From the NCBI GenBank assembly GCA_012064385.1, contig QRDG01000528.1, positions 198,426 to 262,425 on the forward strand: a stretch of 64,000 nucleotides of DNA. The letters run 5' to 3'. A program made the translations under genes and the position numbers. Source of the stretch: Puccinellia tenuiflora (Eukaryota; Streptophyta; Magnoliopsida; Poales; Poaceae). Shown piece after piece: positions 45,739 through 57,850 of this stretch (position 1 is its first letter; each line of letters starts with the position of its first letter). The notes under the pieces are model-generated. The model was not told the DNA's origin. It was given only the letters and a program-made list of their open reading frames with translations, and made no database searches.

Positions 45739-46134
45739 GAGAGACAATTTGCTACCCGCATGGGTAGCTACACACCCATGCGTTATACGGAGATGCAAGC
45801 CGTATGTATCAGTTTTAGCTTGTTTTCCTAGTAAAACACGGATATTTGGTGTACAAAACTGGTTTCGGAATTTTCAAAAAAATATTTTTTGGTCATCATT
45901 TTTAGCTTTTTTTCATAGTTGACTTTTTTGTTGACTTTTGGGTCAAACTTTACTAAAAAAATCACAGCGGATGGAAAAAAATTCAAAAAAATTTCAAAAT
46001 ACTTTTTAATATTTCTATCAACTCTACTATTGACATCCCCTTGTCTACTTGAGTAATCTCATTTTACCGTTGCATATATGTTTCGGTCAAACTTAGGGTG
46101 TGTAGCTACCCATGGGGGTAGCAAGTCTTTTCCG
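45739..46134. mobile_element. Mutator-type MITE, about 396 bp
   Basis: The direct repeat TTTCACCCTG lies at 45729-45738 and 46135-46144 (10 bp). Terminal inverted repeats of about 39 bp share TTGCTACCC and CATGGGTAGCTACACACCC. TIR length and 9-10 bp duplication fit Mutator-like elements. The interior is AT-rich and non-coding. Confidence 0.75.
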
Positions 46135-46144
46135 TTTCACCCTG

Positions 46145-48796
46145 ATATTAATTTTATCATGGGGACATGTCTATGATGAACATGGTAATTCTGATAATCT
46201 TGAATCTCTTCAACTACTCTAATGTCTAGTGGGCATTGTGGCGGTGTCCCTCATACATTGTAAATGGGTGTTTCTAGAAACTTATTTTTCTTCATTAATA
46301 TAACAGTATCTAAAAATATTATACAAAACGTCTTTATTGAGTAGTATCAAAAATATTTCGTATTTTTGCTTTTGTATATGACTATTCACACATTTTTCTA
46401 TATAATTGCTAACCAAATGATATGACAAAATCTTTGTGTCTCCTTTAGTTTTGATCTCAGTGAATTACACTATATTTTTCAAATTTACACACATGTGGAC
46501 GCTCAAAGGAACATTAGCAAGATTGAAATCCTTAGGAATTTCTCTGGGTTGGTTGTTTGATAATTAATAGAAATGAATCCCGTCGAAACTTTTTTTTATT
46601 GCACTATATTTCATAGGAAATTTTGCATATGTTTCAATTTTTTTTTTTTTGGAAAGAATCCTTTATTCTCCAAGTGAATCAAACAAAGAAACAAAAATAA
46701 AAATCATATAGGATCTAGGTAGCATGGCAATGCAATCATACTTTTTTTCGAATTAATTCCTACATTTTCAAAACACCGTGAATCAAAGAAGCACTTGCCT
46801 TTGTATCCAACAGTTGTTAACCGTTCTTAGATTGTGAGGGTGCGCATCATATTTATAATCACAACAAAAGTGCGACTTGTTGAAGTCGAGCTTAAGTTGC
46901 GTGAGTAAATCAAAAGTGGTTCGTCCATCGAGGTGAATATATAGAAGACTGTGGGATATGATTAAGTAACGTGACATTTACAATTAGTGCATTATTGCAG
47001 ATTGGTTGACATTGACTATTTTTATTTCTTGTTGCAGATTTAGGAACCGACGACATGGACACACGTATGTACCATGTCCTTTGCAAACTCTCTTACATAT
47101 AGAACAACTTAATTAAGCAATGCAGTGTTTTTGGTAAAGCTCAATGCACGCAGTACAAAGACCTAATTTTTTTTTGAAGCCTCAAGGGTTTTCCTGCGTT
47201 GCTAGGGTCCCAATATTTTGAGAGAAAAGTCATTGTTCCGACTTTATAAATAAAACGTCATATCGCAGAGTTAGCCATACAAACATGAAGCAACATGTCA
47301 CAATTTGTAAAACATAACGCTGGCGTAAATACAATGGATGAAGCTTCAATCTTGATCAACATATCTCCAAACACCTCCTGGTCGAAACAAAAAGAACCCC
47401 CTGCCATGTGTCGCTCCCCTTGCGATAACTTAGGTGGCGACCCAAACCCTAGCGCAGCCTCCTTCGTCCTTCAGTTTCCCTCACCTTGCCGCTTCCAGAG
47501 GTGACTGCATGCTGCAGAACCTACCGGTGAGGATCTCGTCGCTCGTGTCGTCGCGGTTGACTCCAGACGCCGAGGCGGCGACCTAGGGTGGTGAGGCTGT
47601 GTTGGCTTTGCGGCAAGCAAATGATCGGGTGCTGGCCTTCTCCTTCGCCGTGAGCATGACGAGGAGACGACAGGTGTTGGTCGTGGTGCTCGGGCTGCTC
47701 GTCTGCCCATGTTCTAGATCTGAAGGATGGCTCCTCCCGAGCGCGCCGCCCTCCCTTGCTGGTGTTGAAATTCGGCGGCTTCTGGCGCCAGATCTGACCC
47801 GCAACTAGGTGTTGGAGGTGGGTTATTTTCTTCATCACGCATGCCATCTACCGTCCAAGTCGGGCGGTCCTGCACGACATCTACTACGACGGGTCTTCAC
47901 CAACATTGTCATCAACAACAATATATAGCACTGTACCGGCCACTTCTCTTGTATCTGATCGATACGTATTGTGTGATCCGATCTACTGGTTAAACATGTT
48001 TAGTTACATTTTTTCGTTTCTATGGAGCTGGTCATGTTAGTAAATACTTCTAATATGTTTCGAATTAACATGTCAATTACTAGTTACTGTCGTCATGTTT
48101 AATATTACAAAATTAATTATGAAATTATTGTCTAATTACTGACACTCAACACAGTAAATAAAATAAATATATGTAGAAATGCTTGAAGGAGTGTCTCCGA
48201 CTTTGTCAACGGACATTCGACTCAGCAGAGATTGCAACAACTTCAGCACTTTACCGACTTATTAATCAACAGTCCAGAGGATCTTCTCAATTCAAGAGCG
48301 GCCCAACCCAGGCTCTAAAGGGTATGGAGATGCAGCCCATAATCCCGAATCAAGTTTTATTTGGTTAGCAAAAATGGCCTTGGCAAGCCTACTAGCCCAC
48401 ATGGTTAGAAATGTATCTGCTATTTTCTAAAAGCGTGGTTTCGATTCACGACTTTCAAGATGCAAGTCATATGAAAGATCGCTTAGTACTCCCTCTCAAA
48501 TCTATGTTAAAAATGATCAGTCTCTTATGTATTTTCATAATATTATTTCTCTTCTTCTCGTCCAAGGTTAAACTTAAATTGTGTAACTGTAGTACTACCT
48601 TTAGAGCATCTCTAGTACATACCGGATAATTTTCTACAGAAAAAGTTTTCCAGTTGTACCGGAAACGGTTTACGACTAATTGCTTCCTGGCGTGCATGCG
48701 CTTTTGGCTTCTAGGAGCGCACGGACGTTGTCGGAAATACATGCCAGATATAGACAAGATAGATGACGTCAGCACATGCGAATATATTGTAGAGCT
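46145..48796. other. intergenic, unclassified; small transposon-like pieces
   Basis: 46145-47290 is AT-rich and shows nothing codable. 47400-47860 is GC-richer, beginning near a GGCGACCCAAACCCTAGCGC stretch, and holds short open frames on both strands without recognised domains; it could be the 5' part of a LINE or a gene fragment. A Harbinger-like terminus TTAGAGCATCTCTAG is at 48600-48614 without a partner. 48487-48496 (TACTCCCTCT) resembles one Stowaway end. Confidence 0.4.
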
Positions 48797-49804
48797 TTAA
48801 AAAGACATAACTTTTGACTCGATTGTCCAACTTCAGATCTGCTTTCACATATGTGTTCCTCGCGACGTGATCTTCGAAACTAGATCCCATATGAACACGT
48901 TCCGATAATTATTTACGAAAAGCAACTTAAATAATAGAAAGTTGCTTTTACTTTTGTGATAGAAAAGCAATTTTATAATATGAAGTTGCTTTAGAAATAT
49001 ATTTATCCAAATATATCTATATGATATCTTGTTTTGAAAATCTGGTGAACAGAAACTTGCTTTTTCATCCAAAAAGTTTCTTTTCTACAATAGCAAGACA
49101 ACATTGCAAAACAAACACGACTTTCTCTCATAAGACACACAACTTGGCCATTGAATGGATTTAAAACAAGGGCCTTTCTTCATCACTTTTTTTCTGTTTG
49201 TGGTAAAAATTCAAGTTTATAGTAGAAAATTGCTTTTTTCTATGGGATAGAAAAGCAAATTCATAGTAAAAATTTGCTTTTAGAAGAATTCATTTGAATA
49301 TTTCTATATGACATAGTTTTTTATAGATCTGGTGAACAGAAACACAAGATAACCTTATGTTAACTTGTAATATAATGTTGTCTATCGACATACATAGTAG
49401 TACCATTACATGTTCCAAAATTATAAAAACTTCTCTCACAAAAAGCAAGTGTTATTAATAAACTTGTTTTTCTCCATAAAAATGAAGAATGAGCGAGGGA
49501 TATGTTTTTATTCCAAGCAATGGCCAATTTGTTAGACTATGAGAGAAAATCATGCTCCTTTATATGAGAAACAATATCTCATATTGATATAACCCGATGA
49601 ATGTTTTCTAAAAGCAACTTCTACATAGAAAAGCATGTTGTTATCACAAATTTGCTTTACCGTGGCATAAAGTTGCTTTTTGAAAAATAATCATCGGAAG
49701 GTGTTCATATGGGATCTAGTTTCGAAGATCTCGTCGCGAGGAACACTACAGCGAAAACCGATTTTGATTTGAACATTCGGTTTGAAAGTTATGCTTTTTT
49801 TAAG
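48797..49804. mobile_element. long-terminal-inverted-repeat (foldback/MULE-like) element, about 1.0 kb
   Basis: Left arm about 48797-48915 and right arm about 49690-49804 are inverted repeats. The best part (GTTCCTCGCGACG, ATCTTCGAAACTAGATCCCA, TATGAACAC) is nearly identical over 60 bp with about four mismatches, and the outer half is weaker. The interior holds many AAAGCAA/TTGCTTT palindromic words. No coding frame was found; the target duplication is unresolved. Confidence 0.7.
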
Positions 49805-50280
49805 TTTAGATCTGATTTGCATATCTTCGTAACACGCGCTCCAAAGTTGTGTCTTTTTTCTGGCGCGTGCGCTCAGGGTGGGTTCTGTGGCGCTCGTGCG
49901 CCACCAAGTCGCGTCCTTATGGTTTACGGTATGATATTTTTGCCTCGCAGAACAGATACCAAAAATGGTACCCCAAAATCTTATCCATTTCTTTTTTTTT
50001 CATTTTTTTCCTTCATCTTCCTCCTCCCACCCGCCGCCCACCCGCCACAATTCACCGCAGTCAGACTCCCGATGGCCGCGCCCTCTCGCGCTTCCGCTCA
50101 CCGATGGCCTGGCCGCGCGCAGCTACCTAGCTCACCGGCCGATCGATCGATCCTTTGGTGCGGGCATGTAGGCAGGTAGCAGCAAGCGTGAACGCAGGTA
50201 GCGTGGAGGCAGGTAGCAGGCATGCAGGCGTGCGCGCATGCAGGCAGGTCGCAGCAAGCGTTCCGTCAATGGCGGGCTGG
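49805..50280. other. intergenic with short degenerate repeats
   Basis: Low coding potential. 50160-50275 is an irregular array of GCAGGTAGCA/GCATGCAGGC words. No gene was recognised. Confidence 0.4.
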
Positions 50281-50693
50281 CACTAGTGGAGACTGGACCT
50301 ATTGTCCCGGGCCGTGAGGGGCATTTGTCGCGGTTGGCCAACCGCGACAGCGGAGGCGGGACTAAAGGTCCAACCATTAGTCGTGGACCTGTCACCAGCC
50401 GGGACAAATGGTCCTCATCCTGGGTGTGCTAGAGGCAGAACCTTTAGTCGCGGTTCGTATAACGGGCCGCGACTAATTGTTATCTACCGCGGCAGAAATT
50501 TGGGCACTTTCTGTGCCGCGGTAGAGAGTTCTTTTTGGTTAGGGTTTAGGGTTTACTAATTCTCTGCCGCGGCAGAAATTTGGGCACTTTCTGTGCCGCG
50601 GCAGAGAATTCATTTTATTTTATTTTATTCATTTATTTTCTTTTCTTCATTTCAAAATAGTTTCCGTATATTTCTACGCTACCACATACAGTA
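50281..50693 (+). mobile_element. left end of a CACTA element (family A)
   Basis: It starts CACTAGTGGAGACTGG at 50281 after TGG. Subterminal words of the type TTAGTCGCGGTT/CCGCGACTAA follow, then paired palindromes CTGCCGCGGCAG at about 50490-50610. It is cut by the CACTA terminus at 50694. The right end was not found. Confidence 0.65.
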
Positions 50694-50835
50694 CACTAGT
50701 AGAAAAAGGGGCATTGGTCCCGGTTCCAAAGGGCATTGGTACCGATTCATACATAGAAACATAAGCCCACACGTCGAGATCACGTTCAAGTTACTAGACC
50801 GACATCACGTTTCTCACACGTCCAGATCACGTCAA

Positions 50836-53800
50836 TTACATTGGAGGCAAAAAATAATTGCTTTTGTGATAAAATTCTCCAGTTTTCTTCAGGACCTCCG
50901 AGTTCAAAAATCCCGCCAATTCCTCTTGAATTGCTTTTAGGCGCTTCGCTGGTATGAGCAGGTCCCGCATTCGCTCCATCTAGATCAATATGAATATGTG
51001 AGTTGTTTATAACTGTATATATGAAATCATAATAAAATAATTTATGAATGGAACTCAACACAATATGGTAATAAAAAATTGCGCAGAGTGTATACATACA
51101 TAAGCTGTTCTTTGTTCTCTATTCCGCTCACTGACAAAAGAGCGCATGTACTCAAAACGTAGTATGCACATAAATTTGTCCCTGTTGCTGCCTCTCACAC
51201 CACTTTACAGAAAATAGAATTTAATCAAATAATAATCAAACATGATAATGGTATTGAAACTACAATTAAAGAGTTGTGCGGACCTATATATATAGTACTA
51301 CTTACCTTGGTGGTATAAAAATACAACTTCGGTTTCCATTCCCCTGGAACCTTCACGATGAACCGTTTCCAAACCCTGGCCGCCAAAAGAAAATGATTAA
51401 AGGAGTTAATTACTTAATATCAGTAAATGAATGAAAGAGGACGATATAGAGCGATAATGATTAAAATTACCTCTGGAGCATATCTTGCAAGCTTTGGTAC
51501 TCTTCCATGTTTTTCCTTAACGAGTCCATGACTTGAACGACTCCTTGGTCAACTCTAATGATTAGCAGAATCCAGTGGGAACTGCGCACGTTTATATGTC
51601 CATAACTCATCGATTACATTAAACATGGAGTAAGCAAATAGAATGTGTAGAAGGTACAGTAACACTCACTGGAAGACGTAAGGAAAAAGTATTTCTTCGC
51701 AAGTATTTAGTTTCACTAACCACCGGAACAAGTTATTCTCTGTGTCCTCAGGATGGTTATTTACGGTCACTTCATTAATATAATATGGGTCAATGAACCC
51801 GATGTCATAGATGCGGCGTTCCCTGCATTTGACAATCTTCATTCTACAGTACAAAAAATGTAGTGAGATAATTACAGGCAACGAACGAGCAGAGCTAGAG
51901 ACTTAATTAAATTGCAGAAATAAATCACTTACAAACAATAGCAACTGACGAGGGATTTGTCGAGGGAGTCTTGATTGAATAACTGAAAATTTCAGAAAAC
52001 GGCATATACATCGCGTCATCCGTGAAGTAATGCTCTTTCTTATATGACACCCAGAAGTACTCATGCCCGGCCGCTACGCCTTTCTCGTACCACAGATGCA
52101 ATCGACGCAATTGTGTTGTTAGAGAATTGACCTGCTCAGGTCTGACCAGGGACTTCCCGTAGACATATGTCCATGCATACTAATACTCTTGGGGGCCGCC
52201 TATGGTGCCAGTGTCGTGGTGAACTTTCTTATCGGATATCACTTTCAGCGGGGAGATCGACTGTTTTGCCTGTTCTCCGAGCTGGGCCACATTTTTCCCG
52301 CATTTTGCCGCTTGAACCGCTCTTTCTTTAGGCGATCTGCCGCCTCCTTCTCCTCCTGCATCCGCTGCCTCTTTAGGCGATAGGCAGCCTTCTTCTCCTC
52401 CTCCTCTTGACTAATTGTCTTCTCCAAAACACGATCATAGTCATCTCGCAATTTAGGCAGCTCTGGCAGGGGACCCGTTAGATTTTTTATAAATCTCTCA
52501 ACCTTTTCTGCTGGTATTATCTCTTCAGGCGGGGGCCGTTTCGGAGCTAATTGTCGGGCCACATCGGCACGCACCGACTCCTCGAGTTCCTCTGGAGTTA
52601 AGTCGTACGATCTCTTGGAAGAGGCTTTAGCAACTCGCGTTCCGCTCGAGTTAACTTATCTTCACGCATCAACGTGAAGGATAGTTTCCGCTTTGACGAG
52701 AAGGTCTTAACAAGGGGCGGAATCGACGGACGGGACGTCGCGGGCGATGGACTCGCGACGGATGGGGCATCGAGGGATGGATCTTGATGTGGGGAGGATG
52801 GATCTTGTGGGGGTGGATCTTTAGGTGGGGGGGATGGATCTTTAGGTGGGGGGATGGATCTTTAGGTGGGGGGGATGGATCTTTAGGTGGGGGGGATGGA
52901 TCTTGAGGTGGGGGGGATGGATCTTGAGGTGGGGGGGATGGATCTTGAGGTGGGTGGGATGGATCTTGAGGTGGGGAGATGAATCTTGAGGTGGGGGTCT
53001 GCTACTCGGAGGAGTCAAGTTTGGAAACATGATGTTTTTCTTGTTCCAGAGAGCGATACCCTTCTCGACTTCTCCCAGTGTCTTCTCGCCGTCACCTCCA
53101 GGAATTTCAAGTTCCAGATTAGCATATAACGGCACAACTTCATCCACCCCGACACGAGCATAGCCAGGTGGAATCCCTCCGAGATGGTAGCTTGCTCCAG
53201 CTGGATTAGGTAAAGCATAGCCGACCGCCACCTTGAAAGACACGTTCTTCATTGACATGTGTAGCTCACAGTCTGTCTTCTCCGTGATATCATCCACGGG
53301 GTAGTGAGCCGCCGGCGGTTGGAATTCAGAATTTTCTACATTCGTGGAACCCACGCTGCTTTTCCGCTGATCAGATGGGGCGGCTTCAACATGACCTTCT
53401 AGCTGCAGCTGAGATGCCTTTTGCTTACTAATTGAGTCTAGTTGCTCCTGCTGCTGCTGCACCTTGCATTCCAGTGCTGATAACCGGTCAGACTCCTTCT
53501 TCTTTTTGCTCTGACGGCTTCTATAAGTATGAGCGTCTTCCGGCAAACCTGCTTCAAGGTGACACCGGCTCCATAGCCTCGTAATCGTCCAACGTGTTAG
53601 GATTCCCGAGTGCTAGTGACAGCTCGTCATTCTCTATGTCGACCACGTACTCTCCCCTTCGAACTTTATCTATTGCATCCACGAGTTGTTTGGTTATATA
53701 CTCAATTTTTTCCTTCCATTTTCCCTGAGCAACAATCAACCCTGTCTGTGGGTCCAACCCTGCCCCATGCGTGAACAACCAAAACTTGGACCTCTCGGGC

Positions 53801-54799
53801 CAGTCATGTGTCTGTGGAATGATCCCGTTATCAAGCAGTCGTGCTTCAAAGGCTTGCCACTTAGGCACGGCAGCCCTGTAGCCACCTGCCCCCAAACGGT
53901 GGTGATATTCCTTCTTCGCAGCATTTAACTTATTCTGAACCGATCGGGCCACAGCGGCCTCCGATTTTCTTTGCTCCACAAATGTGGGCCACTGCTGTTG
54001 TATCTTCACTAGTGGTCCAGTAAAAACTGGATCTTTCTTCTCCGCCTTTAGATAAGCTTTCCATAAGTTTTTCTTCCAGGTCCGGAATTGTTCGGCCATC
54101 TTACTAAGAGACCACTCCTTCACTTTTGACTTCAAGTGCTCGGGTAGATCTGGCGGTAGGCTGACCTTTGTCAAGAGCGTGTCCCAACACAATTTTTTTA
54201 GTCCCTCGTCGACATAAGTAGTTGGGTTGTTTTCATCCTTCGGCTGAATCCATTCTTCAAGGTTGATCGGGACAATGTCCCTAACAATAACCCCACATTG
54301 ATTAATGTATTTGCGGCGGCAATCTATGGGTTCCAAAGGTTCGCCACTAGCACTAACTTGGTCGATCACTATCCTACGACCCTCCTTCAACGGCTTCGTC
54401 GGGCCTCGTTTCGGCACTGCTGTAGATTTGCTCGATCCGGAGGGCTAAAAGAAAAAAATGGTTCGTTAATAACTGCAATACAACTCAAATAATACATCTA
54501 GTGTGATCGATGTACAGAGGCTTAATATACCTCGCCGGAGTTTGTTAAGGGCACTTCCCCCTCTCTACAAATTTCTTCTTCGTCAACTCCCTCACCGGAT
54601 TCGTTCAGAAATTGGGAGCCGTAATCTTCTGCAGTTACGGCATCTTCTTCACGACAGGCGCGGCCGCACGTCCTGCTATAATCCGAAGCATTCACATTTC
54701 GCACTCCTCGTCTCTGCCGGCGACGTCCGGACAAGTTAGATCCATCTGCTTTTCACGCTCCTCGTCTCTGCCGAAGGCGTCCGGAAAATTTGGATCCAT
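50836..54799 (-). pseudogene. Transposase_24 / coiled-coil / Ulp1-like protease gene of CACTA-B, decayed
   Basis: It starts at the ATG at 54799. Readable in order: an acidic first exon (frameshifted); an exon from 54446 with a Transposase_24-like domain (WDTLLTKVSLPPDLPEHL, then KLNAAKKEYHHRLGAGGYRA); a Lys/Glu coiled coil (SRQSKKKKESDRLSALECKV); a conserved VAVGYALPNP...GEKTLGEVEKGIALW block; a seven-residue minisatellite; then Ulp1-like exons with HWILLII (His, 51570-51590), VMDS (Asp) and, in a shifted frame, GTNLCAYY (Cys, near 51180). The last exon ends at 50836. Frameshifts occur near 53565, in the minisatellite, near 51975 and near 51190. The His-Asp-Cys spacing fits C48 peptidases. 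Confidence 0.75.
52770..52995. repeat. 21-bp minisatellite in the CACTA-B protease gene
   Basis: About nine to ten units of GATGGATCTTGAGGTGGGGGG type, coding on the minus strand for PPHLKIH. G-run length varies between units (6 or 7), which shifts the frame. Confidence 0.85.
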
Positions 54800-55589
54800 A
54801 GCTCAATGTCCCTGCAATCAATTTTGTAAAAAGAATATGAATATCAAAATTTGCATCTAACACTATTTGTGAATGCAAAATTATAGCAACTACTTAACAA
54901 TGTTAGCATTAGCAGAATAATTGTAATAACATTTGAAGAAAATTTGAATGTTTGCTATCAAAATTTGAATGTTTGCTATCAAAATTTGAATGTTTGCTAT
55001 CACAATTTTATGTTTGCTATCAAAATATTTCCTACCACAATATTTGCTAACACAAATTGTTTCTAACACTAACACTAACAATATTCCTACCACAATATTT
55101 TGCTAACACAAATTGTTTCTAACACTAACAGTAACTAAAATTCCTAACATAATTTTTTGCTAACATAAATGGATCCTAACACTAACACTAACAATATTTC
55201 CTAACATAATTTTTTGCTAACACAAATGAGATGAAGAAAGAGGCGGAACTAAAATTTACTATACAAATAACTAAAATTCCTATGCCGAGCATATATAGTA
55301 CTATACAATTTACTATATACAAATAACTAAAATTCCTATGCGGGCATCTACAAAATTTCTATGCACATATTTTCTCCACCGACAAAATTTGCATACAATT
55401 CTCCACCGTCTATTTTGCATATCTAACACAAAACTAAAAAAATCATCTAAAAATTGCATATAATGATTCAAACTATGCAAATATCAAAATGGTACTGAAA
55501 AATTGCATCTACTAATTTAAACCACTAACAAAATTTTCCTAACAATTGGGCTAATATAAGCTATGCAGGGGACGGAAATTACCTCGATC
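54800..55589 (-). other. upstream/intron sequence of the CACTA-B gene with AT-rich short repeats
   Basis: At least three 20-bp copies of a TTTGAATGTTTGCTATCAAA unit lie at 54940-55025, followed by degenerate CTAACAC/TTTGCTAACACAAAT repeats to about 55225. Nothing coding. Confidence 0.55.
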
Positions 55590-55610
55590 CGGTGGTGGAA
55601 GCGGCGGCCG

Positions 55611-55915
55611 GCGTGGGGAGGGATTCCGCGGCGACGGCGGACTTCTGGCGCGACACCAGAGCGTGGCGGAGCAGCGCAGCGGGGAGAGGCCGGCCGGGGC
55701 GCGCGGCCGGGGGATGGAGAGGGAGCGCGGCGTCCGTGGGGAGCGACGGCGTGGGGAGGGATTCCGGCGACGGCGGACTTCTGGCGCGACACCAGAGCGT
55801 GGCGGAGCAGCGCAGCGGGGAGAGGCCGGCCGGGGCGCGCGGGCCGGGGATGGAGAGGGAGCGCGGCGTCCGTGGGAGCGACGGCGTGGGGAGGGATTCC
55901 GGAGCGACGGCGCGG
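55611..55915. repeat. GC-rich 138-bp tandem repeat
   Basis: GCGTGGGGAGGGATTCCG recurs at 55611, 55749 and 55884. The first two units are nearly identical over 138 bp and the third is partial. Open frames in several phases are a composition effect. Confidence 0.8.
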
Positions 55916-56009
55916 CAGCCTGGCGGCAGGGGAGAGGGCGGCGGCGTCGGGGAGAAGAACTTGGAGAGAATGAAAAGAATTTGGAGGAAACCGCTCAAAT
56001 CCTCGCGGA

Positions 56010-56170
56010 AAGGACCTTTGGTCCCGGTTCCAGCCACGAACCGGGACCAAAGACCCTTTGGTCGCGGTTGGTAACACCAACCGGGACCAAAGGTCTGTCC
56101 GGGCCGCGAAATATTGCGCGCGAAGCCCAGCGGGCCTTTGGTCCCGGTTGGTGTTAAGAACCGGGACCAA
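56010..56170. repeat. internal block of subterminal-type repeats in CACTA-B
   Basis: Three inverted pairs of CCTTTGGTCCCGGTT and AACCGGGACCAAAG lie directly 5' of the protease gene's GC-rich block, matching the position of 15565-15740 in the first element. Confidence 0.75.
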
Positions 56171-56569
56171 TGGTCTTTTTTTGTTTCTTATTTCTAGTTT
56201 CTTTTTCTGTTTTCTTTTTGTTTCTTTTATATACTTTGTTCTCTTTTCTAAATATATGAAGTTTTACATGCTTTTGGAATTGTTTTTTTCTAGTTATTTT
56301 AAAATGTTCCAATATTTGAAATTCATTATCTTTTTATTATTTAAAAATTCATATATTTTTATAGTTTCATTTAATTATTTGAAAATCATGTTATAAATTC
56401 AATATCTTTTCATCTGTTTATCAGAAAAATGCAATTAAAATATCAATATTCATTAATTAAACTTATATATTCATTGAAGTCCGAAGGAGGCGGGCCGTCC
56501 CCCTCGTACCTGGCGAGACCCAATATTTTGCATACATATGCATGAATATCACACACATCTCCGGAAGTT

Positions 56570-56976
56570 GATAGTTTAGGTCGCAAGTTTTCAAAAGCAA
56601 GTAGTAACCTAAACTACGATCACAGACAAGAGAACTGCAATGGCGATCACAGACTCTGAAACTAACTTCGACCGGTTCCTGAGCCGCGGGGTGCTGAGCC
56701 GCCGGCGCTGCGCATCCAAAGAGAAGGAACCCTCACAGGGTCATAGCTCACGTGAGAAGGAACCCTCTGAAGANGATAGTTAGGTCGCAAGTTTTCAAAA
56801 GCAAGTAGTAACCTAAACTACGATCACAGACAAGAGAACTGCAATGGCGATCACAGACTCTGAAACTAACTTCGACCGGTTCCTGAGCCGCGGGGTGCTG
56901 AGCCGCCGGCGCTGCGCATCCAAAGAGAAGGAACCCTCACAGGGTCATAGCTCACGTGAGAAGGAACCCTCTGAAG
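56570..56976. other. assembly join: one N with 204-bp exact duplication
   Basis: An ambiguous base lies at 56774. The sequence 56570-56773 recurs immediately at 56775-56976 with offset 204 and no visible change except one base at the edge. This is the usual signature of two overlapping contigs placed side by side. Confidence 0.85.
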
Positions 56977-57249
56977 AAACGACCACCTACTGTCATACTG
57001 CCTATCCAATAGATACATGTAGCGACGGACATGCTCATCCTCCTCCCTGATACGGCGACGTACCACCTCCTCGGAGGCCGGCTCCCTCTGCACCGAGCGT
57101 GGCCCACGCGACTGCCACCACAGAAGATCCGGGTCGACGACGTCACCCGGATTCCTCACCAAGCTGCGCGTCCCAGAAGGTAGCACCTCCCAGTGCCAGC
57201 CCGGTGGAGCCCAGTCCCGCACATCGCCCCTCTGGTCCAACATGGACAT
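56866..57249 (-). CDS. CACTA-associated small frame, function unknown
   Basis: 127 codons from the ATG at 57249. The N-terminal two thirds look protein-like: Trp-rich DWAPPGWHWEVLPSG, DPDLLWWQSRGPRS, then charged EEVVRRRIREEDEHVRRYMY. I recognise this style from CACTA elements of Triticeae but cannot name a domain. The C-terminal third lies in the duplicated assembly join, so the true end is unknown. The duplication also means part of the gene may be collapsed or missing. Confidence 0.4.
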   Translation of the reverse strand: MSMLDQRGDVRDWAPPGWHWEVLPSGTRSLVRNPGDVVDPDLLWWQSRGPRSVQREPASEEVVRRRIREEDEHVRRYMYLLDRQYDSRWSFLQRVPSHVSYDPVRVPSLWMRSAGGSAPRGSGTGRS

Positions 57250-57398
57250 CGTCGCCGACCCCTAAGTCAAAATTTTGTTACAATGGAAGAGTGATGAGGT
57301 TGCAGATATGAGTTTAGATGTGATATGGCAATGGCGGCCAAGCCTACATATATATAGTGAGAAATTACGGGAAGACGAAGGCGGGAAGCGGTGGAAGA

Positions 57399-57835
57399 AG
57401 CACACGGATCGTGTGTTTCCTTCGAGCACTTGTGGGCCGTTGGATCGGAAGCACACGGATCGTGTGTTTCCTTCGAGCGCGTGTGAGCCGTTGGATCAGG
57501 GCCTTTAGTACCGGTTCGTGTTACCAACCGGGACTAAAGAAGCACACGGATCGTGTGTTTCTTTCAAGCGCTTGTGAGCCGTTGGATCTGGGGTGTGTTT
57601 CTTTAGAGCGCTTGTGAGCCGTTGGATCAGAAGCACACGGATCGTGTGTTTCCTTCGAGCGCTTGTGAGCTGTTGGATCAGGGCCTTTAGTATCGGTTCG
57701 TGTTACCAACCGGGACTAAAGAAGCACACGGATCGTGTGTTTCTTTCAAGCGCTTGTGAGCCGTTGGATCAGGGGTGTGTTTGTTTTGAGGGCTTGTGAG
57801 CTGTTGGATCTGCACTCCCACCTCATCCACAGGTA
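57399..57835. repeat. tandem array mixing a 50-bp unit and CACTA-type words
   Basis: About seven units ending TGTGAGCCGTTGGATC, most starting with the palindromic AAGCACACGGATCGTGTGTT. Between them a CTTTAGTACCGGTTCGTG / CAACCGGGACTAAAG pair occurs twice, 182 bp apart (57506 and 57688). Confidence 0.75.
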
Positions 57836-57850
57836 CACCTTTTAATCGCC

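Noticed and set aside
48368..48450. tRNA- or SINE-like stretch with A-box-like and GGTTTCGATTC words
   Set aside because: The B box does not match well and no cloverleaf could be drawn; not supported.
55563..56157. Frames of 130-217 codons over the GC-rich tandem repeat
   Set aside because: Produced by the 138-bp repeat, whose length is a multiple of three; no known protein.
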